Shown here: positions 32,201 to 42,486 of the stretch, one piece after another
Layout of the letters: every line of letters starts with the position of its first letter
Position numbering within the stretch: position 1 is the stretch's first letter
Origin: Epithemia pelagica
Taxonomy: Eukaryota > Bacillariophyta > Bacillariophyceae > Surirellales > Surirellaceae
NCBI GenBank assembly: GCA_946965045.2
Contig: OX337229.1
Coordinates: 1,302,001 to 1,366,000 of the forward strand
DNA length: 64,000 nt
Reading direction: 5' to 3'
Notes under the pieces: generated by a model
Databases searched by the model: none
The model's input: only the letters and a program-made list of their open reading frames with translations
What the model was told of the DNA's origin: nothing
Made by a program: the position numbers and the translations under genes

Positions 32201-33002
32201 AGATGAAACCGAGTCATTTGACGGGAACAGAAACATAGAGAAGTTCTTCCAGAAAAAATGCTCCACCGAAGACTCTAAAATCGATGCCACGAAATGTCGC
32301 AATCACGAGGTCGTCGCTGTGAGTGAGGGCAAACCGAGAACCATAGGAAGAGCTAGCAAGTCGGGGACTGTGAAGGCTCAGTCGTACGATCCTTGTCCCC
32401 AGGATCAACAGGACGATTTATCAGTAGAAGTAGTTGAGATGAAACCAGGGGATGAATGGGATGTAGCTCTACCAGCATTCAGCCAGATTCACATGAGCCA
32501 AGTTGATGCTTTGCCCAGTCCACTTCGCCGACAGATAAAAAGCAAGATTGAGCGGGAGAACAATCGAAGCCGAAAGCTTCTAGCACATCATGGATATGCT
32601 TTTAGCGCAGGAGCGAGCGAGGCAGGGGGACTCAGAGATCCTCATACCACAGAGACATTCTCTAACGATGAGAACACAAAATCTCCACCATCTAATTTTT
32701 CTCACACGCCCTACGAGGATCTATCTTTAGCCGCAGCCGATTCGCGACATTTCTTCCTTGAGAATATTCTTCCTCTCTCAAAATACCTTGACGAAAACCC
32801 ACCTTGCACATTCTCAATTGAGAAGGTAGTTGCGTTCTTCGGCGAACTGACCAAGGATTCTCGCTATTTTGATGCAATTCGCTTGCTACGCTCGATTCAG
32901 CATCGCAGAGACACATGGAGTTCGAAACCAACGTTTGAACTTGTCCTAAACGCAATCAATTCGAAACTTGTTGTTGCCATGGGCGCATCGATTTCTCTGT
33001 AG
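29273..33002 (+). CDS. REV1: DNA repair protein REV1 (two exons)
   Basis: Y-family deoxycytidyl transferase and scaffold of translesion synthesis. Exons 29273-31807 and 31872-33002 are joined by a 64-bp intron; about 1221 aa. A Ser/Arg-rich N-terminus is followed by a BRCT domain at about residues 238-330 (VTHIVAEHLSFAKAK, PSWIVDSIAAKKLL). The catalytic core starts near residue 580 (FHIDMDCFFAAVVLRKFP) and continues with CNYEARKFGIKKGM, SCDESYMEL and IGVAKNKFIAKLA. The metal-binding acids of D-x-D and S-C-D-E are all present. The splice restores IGAE|CNYGVRF. A ubiquitin-binding-like motif lies near residue 1046 (FSQIHMSQVDALPSPLRRQI), and the REV1 C-terminal domain ends the protein (FELVLNAINSKLVVAM). 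A TATATAAA lies just upstream of the start. Confidence 0.96.
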
Positions 33003-33316
33003 TAGGAGAGAGCAAGTCAAAGCAGAATAAGTAGCGTTCAACGGTGACCAACAGAAGGCAATGAGGTGGAGAAAGTCGCATGCTGACGCCATTGCATGGT
33101 TTCAGCTATGGTTCTTCTTGTAATGGTAATCTCTTTCCCTGCACACCATCTCCTCAAGTGAACATATTTGAACATAAAACTAAAGTATATGAATTTTGTA
33201 TTTGAAGTATATCATTTCATGGTGCAGCGAAGTTACGGGAATGCATGATGATATCGTCGCAGTTACAATTCTTTATTGTACAACAAACTTGAAAGTTAGC
33301 ACCTATGCATTACAAT
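33003..33316. other. Convergent intergenic spacer
   Basis: AT-rich 3' region between REV1 and the hydrolase gene. I see nothing coding. Confidence 0.5.
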
Positions 33317-34229
33317 TTACAATGGACCGGATGATTCGATTTCCCGAAGCGCCAGGGGAACACAATCAGGAACAGAGAGAGGCTGAACTCCAAGCTTTCC
33401 ACGCCGAGCAGACACGTGTAAATCCAAAAACTCAATTAATTTGGTAATGAATGCACCTGATGGTCGCAACAGTGCTTCAATGTTGTTGTGACCGGCACCA
33501 TCAACCCAGAACGGTTTCGCCCTCCAAGCCTGAGGTAAAGCCAAGAACAAATCTTCGCCGTGCCAAAAAGGAACCTGGGAAGTGGAAACGAGGTATTAAG
33601 AAAACATCCAGTATACCGCTGATTTCAGTCCAATTGGCACTTACCACTTCATCCTGTGTCCCATGTATAATAAACACCGGGCATGCAATTGAAGGCGCAT
33701 AATCAATATTTGGAAAGCGGTCGCCGATCATCGTAAACCGAAAATTGAATGCCACACGATATGCAGAAAGAAGCGGTGACTGCAAGATAACTCCCCCTAC
33801 AGACCTCCCGCATGTTGCCGTTTTCGACGCCAAGTAACAGGAGGGTCCACTTCCCAGTGATCTTCCATAGAGAACAATTTGTTCTGGTTGAATCCGTCGT
33901 ACCTCGGTGAGATATTTGTATGCAGCGTCTATATCGTTGTAGCAGTTGTCCTCCGAGGCTGTTCCATTCGATTTTCCGTATCCTGTGTAATCATATGCCA
34001 TTATATTTACTCTCAGAACACGAGCAAGATCGTTGAACCAATCATATATCATGCCCAAGTCTTCAGCATTGCCATGTGAAAACAGGATTGTCACAGTTGC
34101 TGCCGGTCTTTCGATGAAGAAAGCTGGAATTCGACTTCCATGACCCGTGTTAAGCCAGAAATGCCTACTGGGATGCAAAAATGTTGGAGGTGGTGGTTGA
34201 AATAACAAAGAGCTGATGGCATCACCCAT
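33317..34229 (-). CDS. ABHD17-like alpha/beta hydrolase (two exons)
   Basis: Serine hydrolase related to ABHD17, whose animal members remove palmitate from proteins. Exon 1 is 34229-33645 and exon 2 is 33574-33317, joined by a 70-bp intron; about 280 aa. Exon 1 has TILFSHGNAEDLGMIYDW (oxyanion region), MAYDYTGYGKSNG and the nucleophile elbow LYGRSLGSGPS (Ser in G-x-S-x-G). It ends in IIHGTQDEV, the acid Asp region. The splice gives VPFWHGEDLFLALPQ and then WVDGAGHNNIE, supplying the catalytic His. The full Ser-Asp-His triad is therefore present. The Cys-rich palmitoylated N-terminus of animal ABHD17 is not seen. Start chosen at the first ATG; a TTG lies upstream. Confidence 0.88.
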
Positions 34230-34538
34230 TGTCGAATTGGTCAACGGTCGACAAAAAAGTGGACAATGTAACAGCGCGATGTGTGTTGTGTTGTGTGTGT
34301 GTGGAAATGGAGCGGGAGAACCCTAGTTACAGTCCATGTCCAGTTCCAGCCCCTCCTCCTAGCCGGCATTATTTAGGTACTCCTAGGCCTAGGTAGTTGA
34401 CTGACTGGGGGGACTCTAGAGCGATAGGAGTACCTTTTTTGACTGGGAGGACTCATTGCACTGGTAAGATTGAGAGGTACTCCTAGGACTTCAACTAGAG
34501 ACCTTACTTTTACGACAGGAGATGAAATGTGGAACTTG

Positions 34539-35717
34539 CTATGAGCTCGCTTCGAGGGATGCATCGGCCTTGACCAGCAACAGGTCAGGTTGGATAGACA
34601 ACAGCTCAAAAGTGTTATCCAAGGCGACTTTTCCTCCGACGGAAGCTGCCAATTGAAATGGGAACAAGTTTGTCTGGACATCCCGCAGTTGTACGGTAGA
34701 TGGCGCAACCTGCGCCAACAGATCCAAGCCCTTCTGCCAGGGAATCTTGTTACGTATCGCTGCAAGAAGGGGAAAATCGCCTGCATGATTACGCACATAC
34801 GCTGGTTGTTCCGCTGCTTCCAATGTTGCTGCAATGGCCTCGCGCTCTTTGAGCCTAAAAGGACGTCGTAATAAAAGCAAATGGAGCGCACAATCCCCGT
34901 TCCCATCCGGTACAGAGGCCAGTCCTGGATCATGCTTAAGAGCAAGCTTGTAAAAATTGACCAGCAAGTTGCTGCTATGTAGAAGTCCATGCAACACCAA
35001 ACGAGATGGATCAGGAACTTTTTCTGTTAGACGATCAGCAGTTGACAGGAAGACCACCTTCTCCCAGAATCGGGCGAAATGACCTGACCCCGCAGATTCT
35101 TCTCCCTTGAGTCGTCGCGCGACTGCCATGTAGCCCGGAATGGTTTGTATGTATGCTGTATAGAGTGCTGAAACAGGTGGGATTCCATCAAACGTCGTAA
35201 CTGAAGGTAAACGAGGGTTGACCTGTACAAGGTCCACAATGACCTCCAATAACGCATTGTGGTTACAAGCCGAATGTAGTGCTGTACCACCAAACCGATT
35301 TCGAATCAAGACCCCCTGCAAAGCTCCATCCGCTTTTTCTGTCGGGTTAGCTCCATCATTTTCTCCATCGCTTTGCGAAAGTTCCATTTTCTGCCGTTGG
35401 TGTTCTTGCAAGTGATGCAAAAGATACCGTGTCTTCTTGGGAGTTACTTGAGCATTTCGACAAGCCAGATGAAGAGGTGTGTCGCCATAACGATTGTCCG
35501 CCATGGTTATTGCCATGGGGTGCAAAGAAGCGACAAGATCAATCAGAGATGATGGCGTAGACCCCATCGAGCACAACCAGTGCAGTTTGGTCCATCCCAA
35601 GCTTGGATTCACCATTCGCGCGGCCTCATCAGGATGGGCTTCAAAGTGTGATCGCACTTCATCCCAATGTTGCTCTTCTATCAGCGTATCTATCTGTGTA
35701 TGGGTATGATCAGCCAT
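34539..35717 (-). CDS. Ankyrin-repeat protein
   Basis: A 392-aa protein in one exon. Ankyrin-type repeats include GWTKLHWLCSMGSTPSSLIDLV, YGDTPLHLACRNAQ followed by RYLLHHL, GGTALHSACNHNALLEVIVDLV, and looser copies such as GNGDCALHLLLLRRPF and AGDFPLLAAIRNK. I see no kinase, membrane or targeting part. Repeat proteins of this kind are common in diatom genomes. The binding partner is unknown. Confidence 0.85.
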   Translation of the reverse strand: MADHTHTQIDTLIEEQHWDEVRSHFEAHPDEAARMVNPSLGWTKLHWLCSMGSTPSSLIDLVASLHPMAITMADNRYGDTPLHLACRNAQVTPKKTRYLLHHLQEHQRQKMELSQSDGENDGANPTEKADGALQGVLIRNRFGGTALHSACNHNALLEVIVDLVQVNPRLPSVTTFDGIPPVSALYTAYIQTIPGYMAVARRLKGEESAGSGHFARFWEKVVFLSTADRLTEKVPDPSRLVLHGLLHSSNLLVNFYKLALKHDPGLASVPDGNGDCALHLLLLRRPFRLKEREAIAATLEAAEQPAYVRNHAGDFPLLAAIRNKIPWQKGLDLLAQVAPSTVQLRDVQTNLFPFQLAASVGGKVALDNTFELLSIQPDLLLVKADASLEASS

Positions 35718-36129
35718 TCTTGATTCTTGATGTTGTTGTGTACGAGAAAGACCGCGAAGCCTAGCCCCATTAACGTTTATTGGAGGACTTTGCAGACTGT
35801 TTCTCCACGATGGGTACTAGAAAGAGAGCTTGAGAGAGTCTCTCGTCGATTGTCCACAGAACAAACATGAAACATGAGACCTGTCGTGATTGTCATGATT
35901 GATAGAATAAGCCAGGTCTTGTCTTGTTCTTGCTCACGAATCATCGGTCTTTAGCGCTTTCCGCCTTTATGACCCTACGGGTAGTACTACTTTAGATTTT
36001 TAAATTTTAAATTTAATTTTGAGTCTGTTCTGAACTACAGTAAGGCAATCTGGAGTCTGGAGACCTAACTATGTTTGGGAGTTTGGGAGTTTTTCTGATT
36101 TTGTTTTTCTGGTTTTGGACGGGGAGACC
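35718..36129. other. Divergent spacer with AT-rich palindromic patch
   Basis: Between the ankyrin gene and PC4. Around 35995-36020 it holds a run built from TTTAAATTT, similar to one upstream of EIF1AD at 26738. I see no gene. Confidence 0.5.
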
Positions 36130-36587
36130 ATGTCGTCGCTGCAAGAAGAACCCAAACCGAAGAAACGCAAGGTGAAAGAAGAACAACTAGAAGAGAACGA
36201 TGAGACGGGTGAAGTTGAAAAGGGTGATCTCGAAGCAGGAGGCAATAGCAAGGACGGAGAAGAAGCTGCGGAAGCATTACGGAATGATGAGGGCGAAGCA
36301 TATTTTGAGCTATCAAAGACGCGCCGCGTGACAGTTCGAGCCTTCAAGGGGAGAGTTCTCGTTGATTTCCGCGAGGTAAGTAGGAGTGCTACCTTGCACA
36401 TCACGGGCAATCGCAGCACAGACTGAACTTCTGGCTACATTCATATCAGTTTTACGAAAAGGATGGGAAGATACTTCCGGGGAAAAAGGGGATTTCGTTG
36501 CCTGTGGACCAATACAACGAGTTGGCAAGACGGGTAAAGGAAGGCACAATCGATCGGGAAATAGATTTATTATCCAAAAAGAAATGA
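36130..36587 (+). CDS. SUB1: PC4/Sub1 transcriptional coactivator (two exons)
   Basis: Single-stranded-DNA-binding coactivator of RNA polymerase II. Exon 1 is 36130-36375 and exon 2 is 36450-36587, joined by a 74-bp intron; about 127 aa. The N-terminal 55 residues are acidic and lysine-rich (EEPKPKKRKVKEE). The PC4 domain follows: YFELSKTRRVTVRAFKGRVLVDFRE|FYEKDGKILPGKKGISLPVDQYNEL, quoted here as two joined exon ends. The GKKGISL block is diagnostic. The start is the ATG at 36130; a TTG upstream is not needed. Confidence 0.93.
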
Positions 36588-36723
36588 ATAGTGAGGGTCT
36601 ACGAAATAAAGTCTCTCAGATTCATAAGCTACCTAGTGACCTAGTATCTCATACAGTCGATAGTTGCAGTCCAAACCACATCAAATTCGATATGAGAGAG
36701 AGAAAGCCACTCGCAAGAACTGA

Positions 36724-37676
36724 TTAAGGTATGAGAGGTTCAAGAAAAGCATATGAGGGCTCTTGAGTTCTTGCTTCAGCGACATCTTCATACCGAATGG
36801 TATTGCGACCTCGGTGCTTCGCGTTGACATGACTCTGGCGAGCCAGGGTTTTCAAAAAGCTGTATTCCATAATGATAATATACACAGAATGCGAGAGAGG
36901 AGAATTGAACATGAAGTGGTCAGTGTGTCTGTCAATATTAGATTCCACAAAACATTAACAATTTTCACCATAACGTACAGCTCGGCGGCAAGCGTTGTCA
37001 AGATAGCGGCCTCGTTTTGGACTATAGGAATGTCAGGATCAAGTTTCATTGCCTTTTTTACAGTACGGAAAGGAATTGTAAGACCTGCAATTGATGGTGT
37101 CCGACCTTTCCGATTTGTAACAATATGTTGTTGTTTTGTCCTTGGACGTTTTACACCAACTTGCCCGGCAGCAGGCTTTTTCTTCTCACCAGATTCTTCC
37201 TTTCCAGACTGCTTACCACGAGACTTTGACGTTGAGTCTTTGGGTGCGCTAGCCTTTGAGGATTGACTATCCGCTTTTGATGATGTTGGTGGTTCCAACA
37301 CGGTTTCTGAAGCTTTATCAGTAGATATTGCTGTATCCGAAGGTGCAGATTTTGTGGAACCACCATCATCGGCCTCGTTTAACTGTCTTTTCGAAGTCGA
37401 CATCGCATCTTGTTCATCTTCTCCTTCTGAATTTCCATGGTCTTCGTCATTCCGGTTGCCATTTGTTGTGTCCCCAATCTCACTATCATGTTCGTCGTCG
37501 TCATTTTCCCTGCCATCGTTTTCTTCTTCTTCTGCTTCTTCATCATCATTCACATCGTCTAAAATTTCATTCCTTCCAACGTCCTCATCATCCTCGTCCA
37601 TATCAGTCCTATCAGAGACACTTGATCCGTCCTCGACATCGTTGTCATGATCATCTGCTGAATCACTCAAGCTCAT
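36724..37676 (-). CDS. Histone-fold protein, POLE4/CHRAC1 (Dpb3-like) type (two exons)
   Basis: Exon 1 (37676-36979) and exon 2 (36859-36724) join across a 119-bp intron; about 277 aa. The first 170 residues are extremely acidic and Ser-rich. The histone fold is split by the intron: FRTVKKAMKLDPDIPIVQNEA, ILTTLAAEL|FLKTLARQSHVNAKH and then GRNTIRYEDVAEA. The end PSYAFLEPLIP parallels the FLEDIIP end of CHRAC1/POLE4/Dpb3. Such proteins pair with a partner (POLE3-like) in DNA polymerase epsilon or in the CHRAC remodeller. The NC2-alpha alternative fits less well. The long acidic N-terminus is an addition to the family core. The start has a GCCACCATGA context. Confidence 0.85.
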
Positions 37677-38081
37677 GGTGGCGCAAGTGAACACACATGG
37701 AAGAAAAAAAGATCTACCGTGATAACCCGGATATATGTTTTATGCTGTGAACCGTGATCACATAGTTTTTTGACGAGGATTTATCTATTCGGGATTCGGG
37801 TAGAGAAGCAATCAGAACAATAGACCAGCAATAGTACGAAATAAACCTGGAAAAGGACGTCTGGCAATCAAAGACGATGAGAACCGAAGAAGTATTCTGC
37901 TCGATACGGCAAAAATATGCGATAAAAAAGTTCTGTTTGGATAATGAGTAATCACATGTGTAACTGTCAGGAAGTTGAATGAAAAAGAGGACTTCTCGGT
38001 TCAAGTAAATGACTAGGTAGACTATAACCCCAGTTGTCTTACAAGAGATGATCTAATCAAACTAGGAGTACTCTCAACTCT
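37677..38081. other. Intergenic spacer
   Basis: About 400 bp of AT-rich sequence between two minus-strand genes. It contains an ACTAGGAGTACT motif near 38061. No gene is seen. Confidence 0.5.
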
Positions 38082-39719
38082 TTAAAAGGAAGCCATACGT
38101 TGGCTAGCCAGGGGTTTGTCGCGACCTCGTCCAAAGCGTCGACAGTTGCCCACAACTGTGTCACCTCCACCAAGAGATCGCAGCTGGTAGAAAGACAAAT
38201 GATGGATTCGTTTCTTTGTCTGTGGTTTTTCATCAACATGTTCCATATCTTTTTCAAACGAACTGTTTTGAACAAGATCCGGTGGGTTAACCCACGGGTG
38301 AACCAGTAGATCACCGAGAGAAAGGCGATGGCTTGGGTTCTCCCACAGCATGTTTTGAAGCAAATGAACTACGCTTGAACTCAGATCCTGCATTATCGGA
38401 AGTTTGTGAAGGTTCCCTCGTATACTTATCTGCACAAAGCGAGAATCTAACTCGTTCGCAATGCTAAACGGCGCAGATCCTGTGAGCATCACAAAAAGAG
38501 AGACCCCCAGAGCCCATAAATCGACCGCAAAGCCATCAAAGCAACATTCGTTCAATGCAGTCTTATTGCTCGAAGAATTCGTCGGTTGATGAGCCCCATG
38601 TACCAGTTCCGGTGCCATGTACATTGGGTTTCCTCCGTTGCATGCACTCAGGTTCTGGGGGATGCAGCATTGTATCAACCTACGAGAGGTTCCCTCGGAA
38701 ACGTCGGAAATTCCACCTCCTCCCATATTCGATTCGTCAACATATGGTATACGACGTGCCAAGCCAAAGTCAGACAAAACCAAGTTCCCATCAATGTCAA
38801 TCAAAATATTCTCGAGACATAGTCCCCCATGGCAAATCCCTTTTTTCTGGAGATGAGAAATTCCCTCAAGGAGATGGCCAAACCACTCTCTCGCATGACT
38901 TTCAACAAGCCGACGAGAAGAAGAAGAAGAGGAAGAAGAAGACCTGCTGGTTACTGATCCAGTGGAAGAGTCGACCGATGACACTGAGGAACTGCTTCCA
39001 CCTCCAGCGACGAGCGTACTGTGTAAATCACGGCCTGGACAATACGGAAGAACTGTGTAGATGTACTGATCGTCTTGAAACGCCTCATGACAGCCCAAAA
39101 CGTGCGGATGATAGTTTCCCACATATTGCTGAGCTGCAACTTCGGAGAATGGATCTTGCGAGAAAACTCCCCGATTATCACGTCGAATTCTGTCCTTTTG
39201 GGATACCTTGAGAACTACCAATTCATCCGTTGTCTCCCACTCTCCCTCACAGTCATAATCGGACGAAAGGGTGGAGCTGCTGTCATCATCAGACGACGTC
39301 AATCCAGCATTTGACAAAGATCTTGGACGAAGCAATATACATAGGCGAAGTTGTCCATTAGATGATTTCGCGATCCTTTTCTTGGTCAGGTACGCATGGT
39401 TCGGATGATGAAGAAAAGGGTCACCTATTCCGATATGTCTTGTTCGGTCCACAAGCCGTTGTTTTTGAGGTGTCAAGGCAGGAAGGGGTACCAGAATGTT
39501 TTTAGCGGTAATACGCCCTCCTGTGATATGGTCAACTACTGGAACATTTTTCCAGTGTTCCGTCTGTCCAATGACTGGTTTCGGAAAGTCGAGAGGGGAC
39601 ACAGGAGGACTGAGAACATCAATTTCATGGGAGCTTTGACCGATTAGAGACAAGTCATGTCCGGAGTTGATGCTATGAAACAGAAGAGAGTTGGCCTTGT
39701 GCCCACGATCGTCATACAT
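38082..39719 (-). CDS. Predicted pseudokinase, paralogue of the kinase at 42.5-43.9 kb
   Basis: A 545-aa protein from the ATG at 39719. It has a kinase fold with the ATP-lysine strand (ELVVLKVSQKD), DFGLARRIPY, an APE motif (NPMYMAPELVHG) and DLWALGVSLFVMLTG. The catalytic loop reads ICHGGLCLENIL where an active kinase has HRDLxxxN, so the Arg and the catalytic Asp are both replaced by Gly. A poly-Ser insertion lies before the loop. The N-terminal 170 residues are unrelated to known domains. The activation segment (SDVSEGTSRRLI) closely matches that of the neighbouring kinase (TDVTRGTTRRLI), so the two are paralogues. It is probably a scaffold or allosteric partner; that is inference. Confidence 0.85.
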   Translation of the reverse strand: MYDDRGHKANSLLFHSINSGHDLSLIGQSSHEIDVLSPPVSPLDFPKPVIGQTEHWKNVPVVDHITGGRITAKNILVPLPALTPQKQRLVDRTRHIGIGDPFLHHPNHAYLTKKRIAKSSNGQLRLCILLRPRSLSNAGLTSSDDDSSSTLSSDYDCEGEWETTDELVVLKVSQKDRIRRDNRGVFSQDPFSEVAAQQYVGNYHPHVLGCHEAFQDDQYIYTVLPYCPGRDLHSTLVAGGGSSSSVSSVDSSTGSVTSRSSSSSSSSSRRLVESHAREWFGHLLEGISHLQKKGICHGGLCLENILIDIDGNLVLSDFGLARRIPYVDESNMGGGGISDVSEGTSRRLIQCCIPQNLSACNGGNPMYMAPELVHGAHQPTNSSSNKTALNECCFDGFAVDLWALGVSLFVMLTGSAPFSIANELDSRFVQISIRGNLHKLPIMQDLSSSVVHLLQNMLWENPSHRLSLGDLLVHPWVNPPDLVQNSSFEKDMEHVDEKPQTKKRIHHLSFYQLRSLGGGDTVVGNCRRFGRGRDKPLASQRMASF

Positions 39720-40939
39720 CTTGCGACAAAGAGACACAGAGACCGAGACAGAGAAGCGTAGCAGGTGCAAGGTGGATTCTGTGGACTTGCTTCCAGTTTC
39801 GATGAACCTCCAAAGTGTGCATCCGTAATGCTCGAAGCAAACTGTCCCAAGACTGGTTATGGCGGCTGTGGTAACAGTTATCTCAAGTTGTCACCAAAAA
39901 CCATGTCTAGAGAGATAAAAAAGAGCGAACAAAGACAGGATTCATTGCTACAAGTAGTCCGGCGGGGGCGGGGGCATTGGCCACATAATGTGAGCGAATA
40001 ATACCACGATCCAAACTGATAATTTGGCCAACGGTTAAGTATGATTCGTGAAAACATGAGCCAGTCAAGAGTCAACATACGGCGACTGCTGACAACCTCA
40101 GAATACCAATGGATTTGGAGATCTGCGACGAAAATGGTTGTTTGGCTAAGGCAACATGACACATTACCATTCGATTGAATTATCAATGTCCTTTCTTCAG
40201 GTTACGATGCATTGACATACAAAAGATCTGAAGCGGTTGGAGGTCGGCGGCACTCCGCCATCGTCATCAGTAATCAGTTGCTTCGGCGGGGTTATCGAAA
40301 ATCGATGCCATCTTGGTCTTGTAGCTGGCGTGCGTTCTGGGGGATGGCGGAACGGACGGCGGGGCCTCAACCTCCTCAAACCCACATCTTTCTCATCCTC
40401 ATACAAATTCGTCCCGCTGATCTTTGTACAACATGCGTTGTCTGTTGTGGTCCCTTGTCATTTGCCATGTTTGCCTAATTACTCCTATTTGTTACGTCAC
40501 TTACCGATTTACGATAGTCGGTCAGTCACGTTGAGAATTGAGAGCCTGGTCTGTTGGGTCCTTCTTCTCGACATCACCATGAATCATCACGGGGTGGGTC
40601 GATGGGTAAGCCTGAACATGTCGTAGTGATGAGAAGCGATCGAAAGAGGAACGCGTTGATCAACTAGAGAATAATCTAGACCAGACGCACTCCCCTCAAC
40701 ATCAACATTCCAAGTGACATGACAAAGCAACATCGCAGCGCTCCTTCCACAAACCGCAATCCATATGATGAACCAGGACTATCTCTAGGTAGCAGCAGCT
40801 CTAAGTCCAGAGTTCGTACTTTACGTGTTTCTCGGTTCAATATTCGCTCGAATGATCCAATCTGCATTCTGCTGTTACTGTCCTGAAAAGGTGTCACAAG
40901 TCACAAGTATTCCTATCCGTTGTAGTCCTACCGTAGTAA
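39720..40939. other. Gene-poor spacer
   Basis: About 1.2 kb with only short, unconvincing open frames on both strands. It leads into an inverted-repeat element at 40940. Confidence 0.5.
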
Positions 40940-41543
40940 GGGCTGGGTAAGCCGATCCATGTTCGGCTAAGTAGGCTCAGTACATTAACCTACGTAGAGT
41001 ACATAAAATCACATAGTACACGTCACGCCGGAAATGGTCGGAATTTCAAGAAAATGCAAAAACGCTCGACAATGATGGCGAGATCCGGTGACGCCGTATG
41101 CATTCACCCATGCATCGCATAAACATCCAACCACCGTAAGTTCTTTGCCTTTACCCTTGAAATTGTTGTCTGAAATTACAGAAGATTTGCCAAGTTGGCT
41201 GAAAAGGTACGCTCATTTTTCTGCAGTGATGAAATCGAACGACCGCCCTAACTCACTCATTTTTCAATGCTGACTCGACCGAATTGAAAGCATAGTCACT
41301 CTAGTAGTAAATAATCTCATTGTTAAAGCGGTCGAGTCAAGCTCTATTATTGAGGAAGTTATGGTCATGGGGGTGATGGCTTCCACCATTGTCGAGCGAT
41401 GGCTTCCAATTTGCATTGTTTCTCGTGGCAGCAAGTTTTCGATTTGAGACCATCCGCCCCACTTAATACACTGATGAAAATAGTACTACGTAGCTTAATG
41501 TACTGAGCCTACTTAGCCGAACATGGATCGGCTTGCCCAGCCC
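40940..41543. mobile_element. Non-autonomous inverted-repeat element (MITE-like)
   Basis: A 604-bp element with inverted termini of about 65 bp. Both ends start GGGCTGGG(T/C)AAGCCGATCC and continue ATGTTCGGCTAAGTAGGCTC, with only a few differences. The flanks read TAA on the left and TTA on the right, which may be a diverged 3-bp duplication. Nested inside are further inverted pairs, such as CGCTCGACAATGATGG near 41065 against CCACCATTGTCGAGCG near 41386, and GACTCGACCG near 41271 against CGGTCGAGTC near 41329. I see no coding potential. The terminus resembles that of the Harbinger remnant at 28505 (GGGCTGG). Confidence 0.85.
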
Positions 41544-41823
41544 TTAGAAGCCTAAATCTACTACTCCTAGCTACTCCTCTAGGTAGGAGTACTATGACCG
41601 GACAAGGGTAGCAAATTTTTTACCTAATTTTGGGGATGTGGAATATGGATCCCCCTTAAGTGGTATATAGAGGGGGCGGTCTTATGCCCCCACTTCTCAC
41701 GGCCGACACGCACGCGAAGAAGACCGCGACAACGACAACAACAGCACCAGCGTCGTCGTCTGTACAAGCAACAGCCGAGCGACTCTTTTTCATTGTCTTG
41801 AACTGCTGATTGGATATCCCATC

Positions 41824-42206
41824 ATGGTATCTGGTGCTATTTCACGATCACGTCCGCTCTTGAAGCCGACGCGCCAAATCGGCATGGCCATGTCGAAGTG
41901 GTGGAAGAAAACCCCCAACCCTGCTGCGGACGGTGAGGTAAGTCGCCAACGGCAAATTCTCCTCCGAGTGCTGGACCATTTTTCTCATGTCCTGCTTTAC
42001 ATTACTTCCATATATTACAGATCAGAATGCATCTTTCAATGCACGAGAACCAACCTGTCTATCCATGGCTCTTGACCTTTCCCAAGAAGGTCGTTCAACG
42101 CGCTCACCGATATCTCTACCCTTTGGCAAGTGGCCTGATGATTTATGCTGTGCAACTCTACGGTTTGGAAGGTGAAAGACTCGAAGATTTTGAGCACCGC
42201 TTTTAA
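41824..42206 (+). CDS. Small membrane protein, possibly complex III subunit QCR8-like (two exons)
   Basis: Exon 1 is 41824-41937 and exon 2 is 42021-42206, joined by an 83-bp intron (GAG|GTAAGT, TTACAG); about 99 aa. The N-terminus is basic (SRSRPLLKPTRQ), suggesting mitochondrial import. The middle has YPWLLTFPKKVVQRAHRYLYP, one hydrophobic segment (LASGLMIYAVQLYGL), and the end is EGERLEDFEHRF. The layout and the Glu-rich HRF end resemble QCR8 of plant cytochrome bc1 (ending in KEKLEHRY or similar). Similarity is weak, so the function is tentative. Confidence 0.5.
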
Positions 42207-42486
42207 CTCGTAACAGCGAGATCTTAGAAGCAACTAGAACTATATGAATCCATGCCTATTGTCCTGCATTAAATCACATGCGTGCACAGAGATTATTAGC
42301 AAATTAGCCTAAAAGCCATTTTTCAACGTTGTTTGTGTTTCCACTAGCTTTATGGTTGTCGCTATCTTGTGATACACAAAATAACATGATGAAGGAGTTC
42401 TAGTTTTATTTTTATGATTCGCGAGATCGCAAGGTAGACTTGAACCAAATAGCGCTACGATTGGCTTCCCGCAGCATAACAACATC

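Noticed and set aside
40197-40626. Short frames in the gap after the pseudokinase gene
   Set aside because: Both strands have comparable open stretches with no family features.
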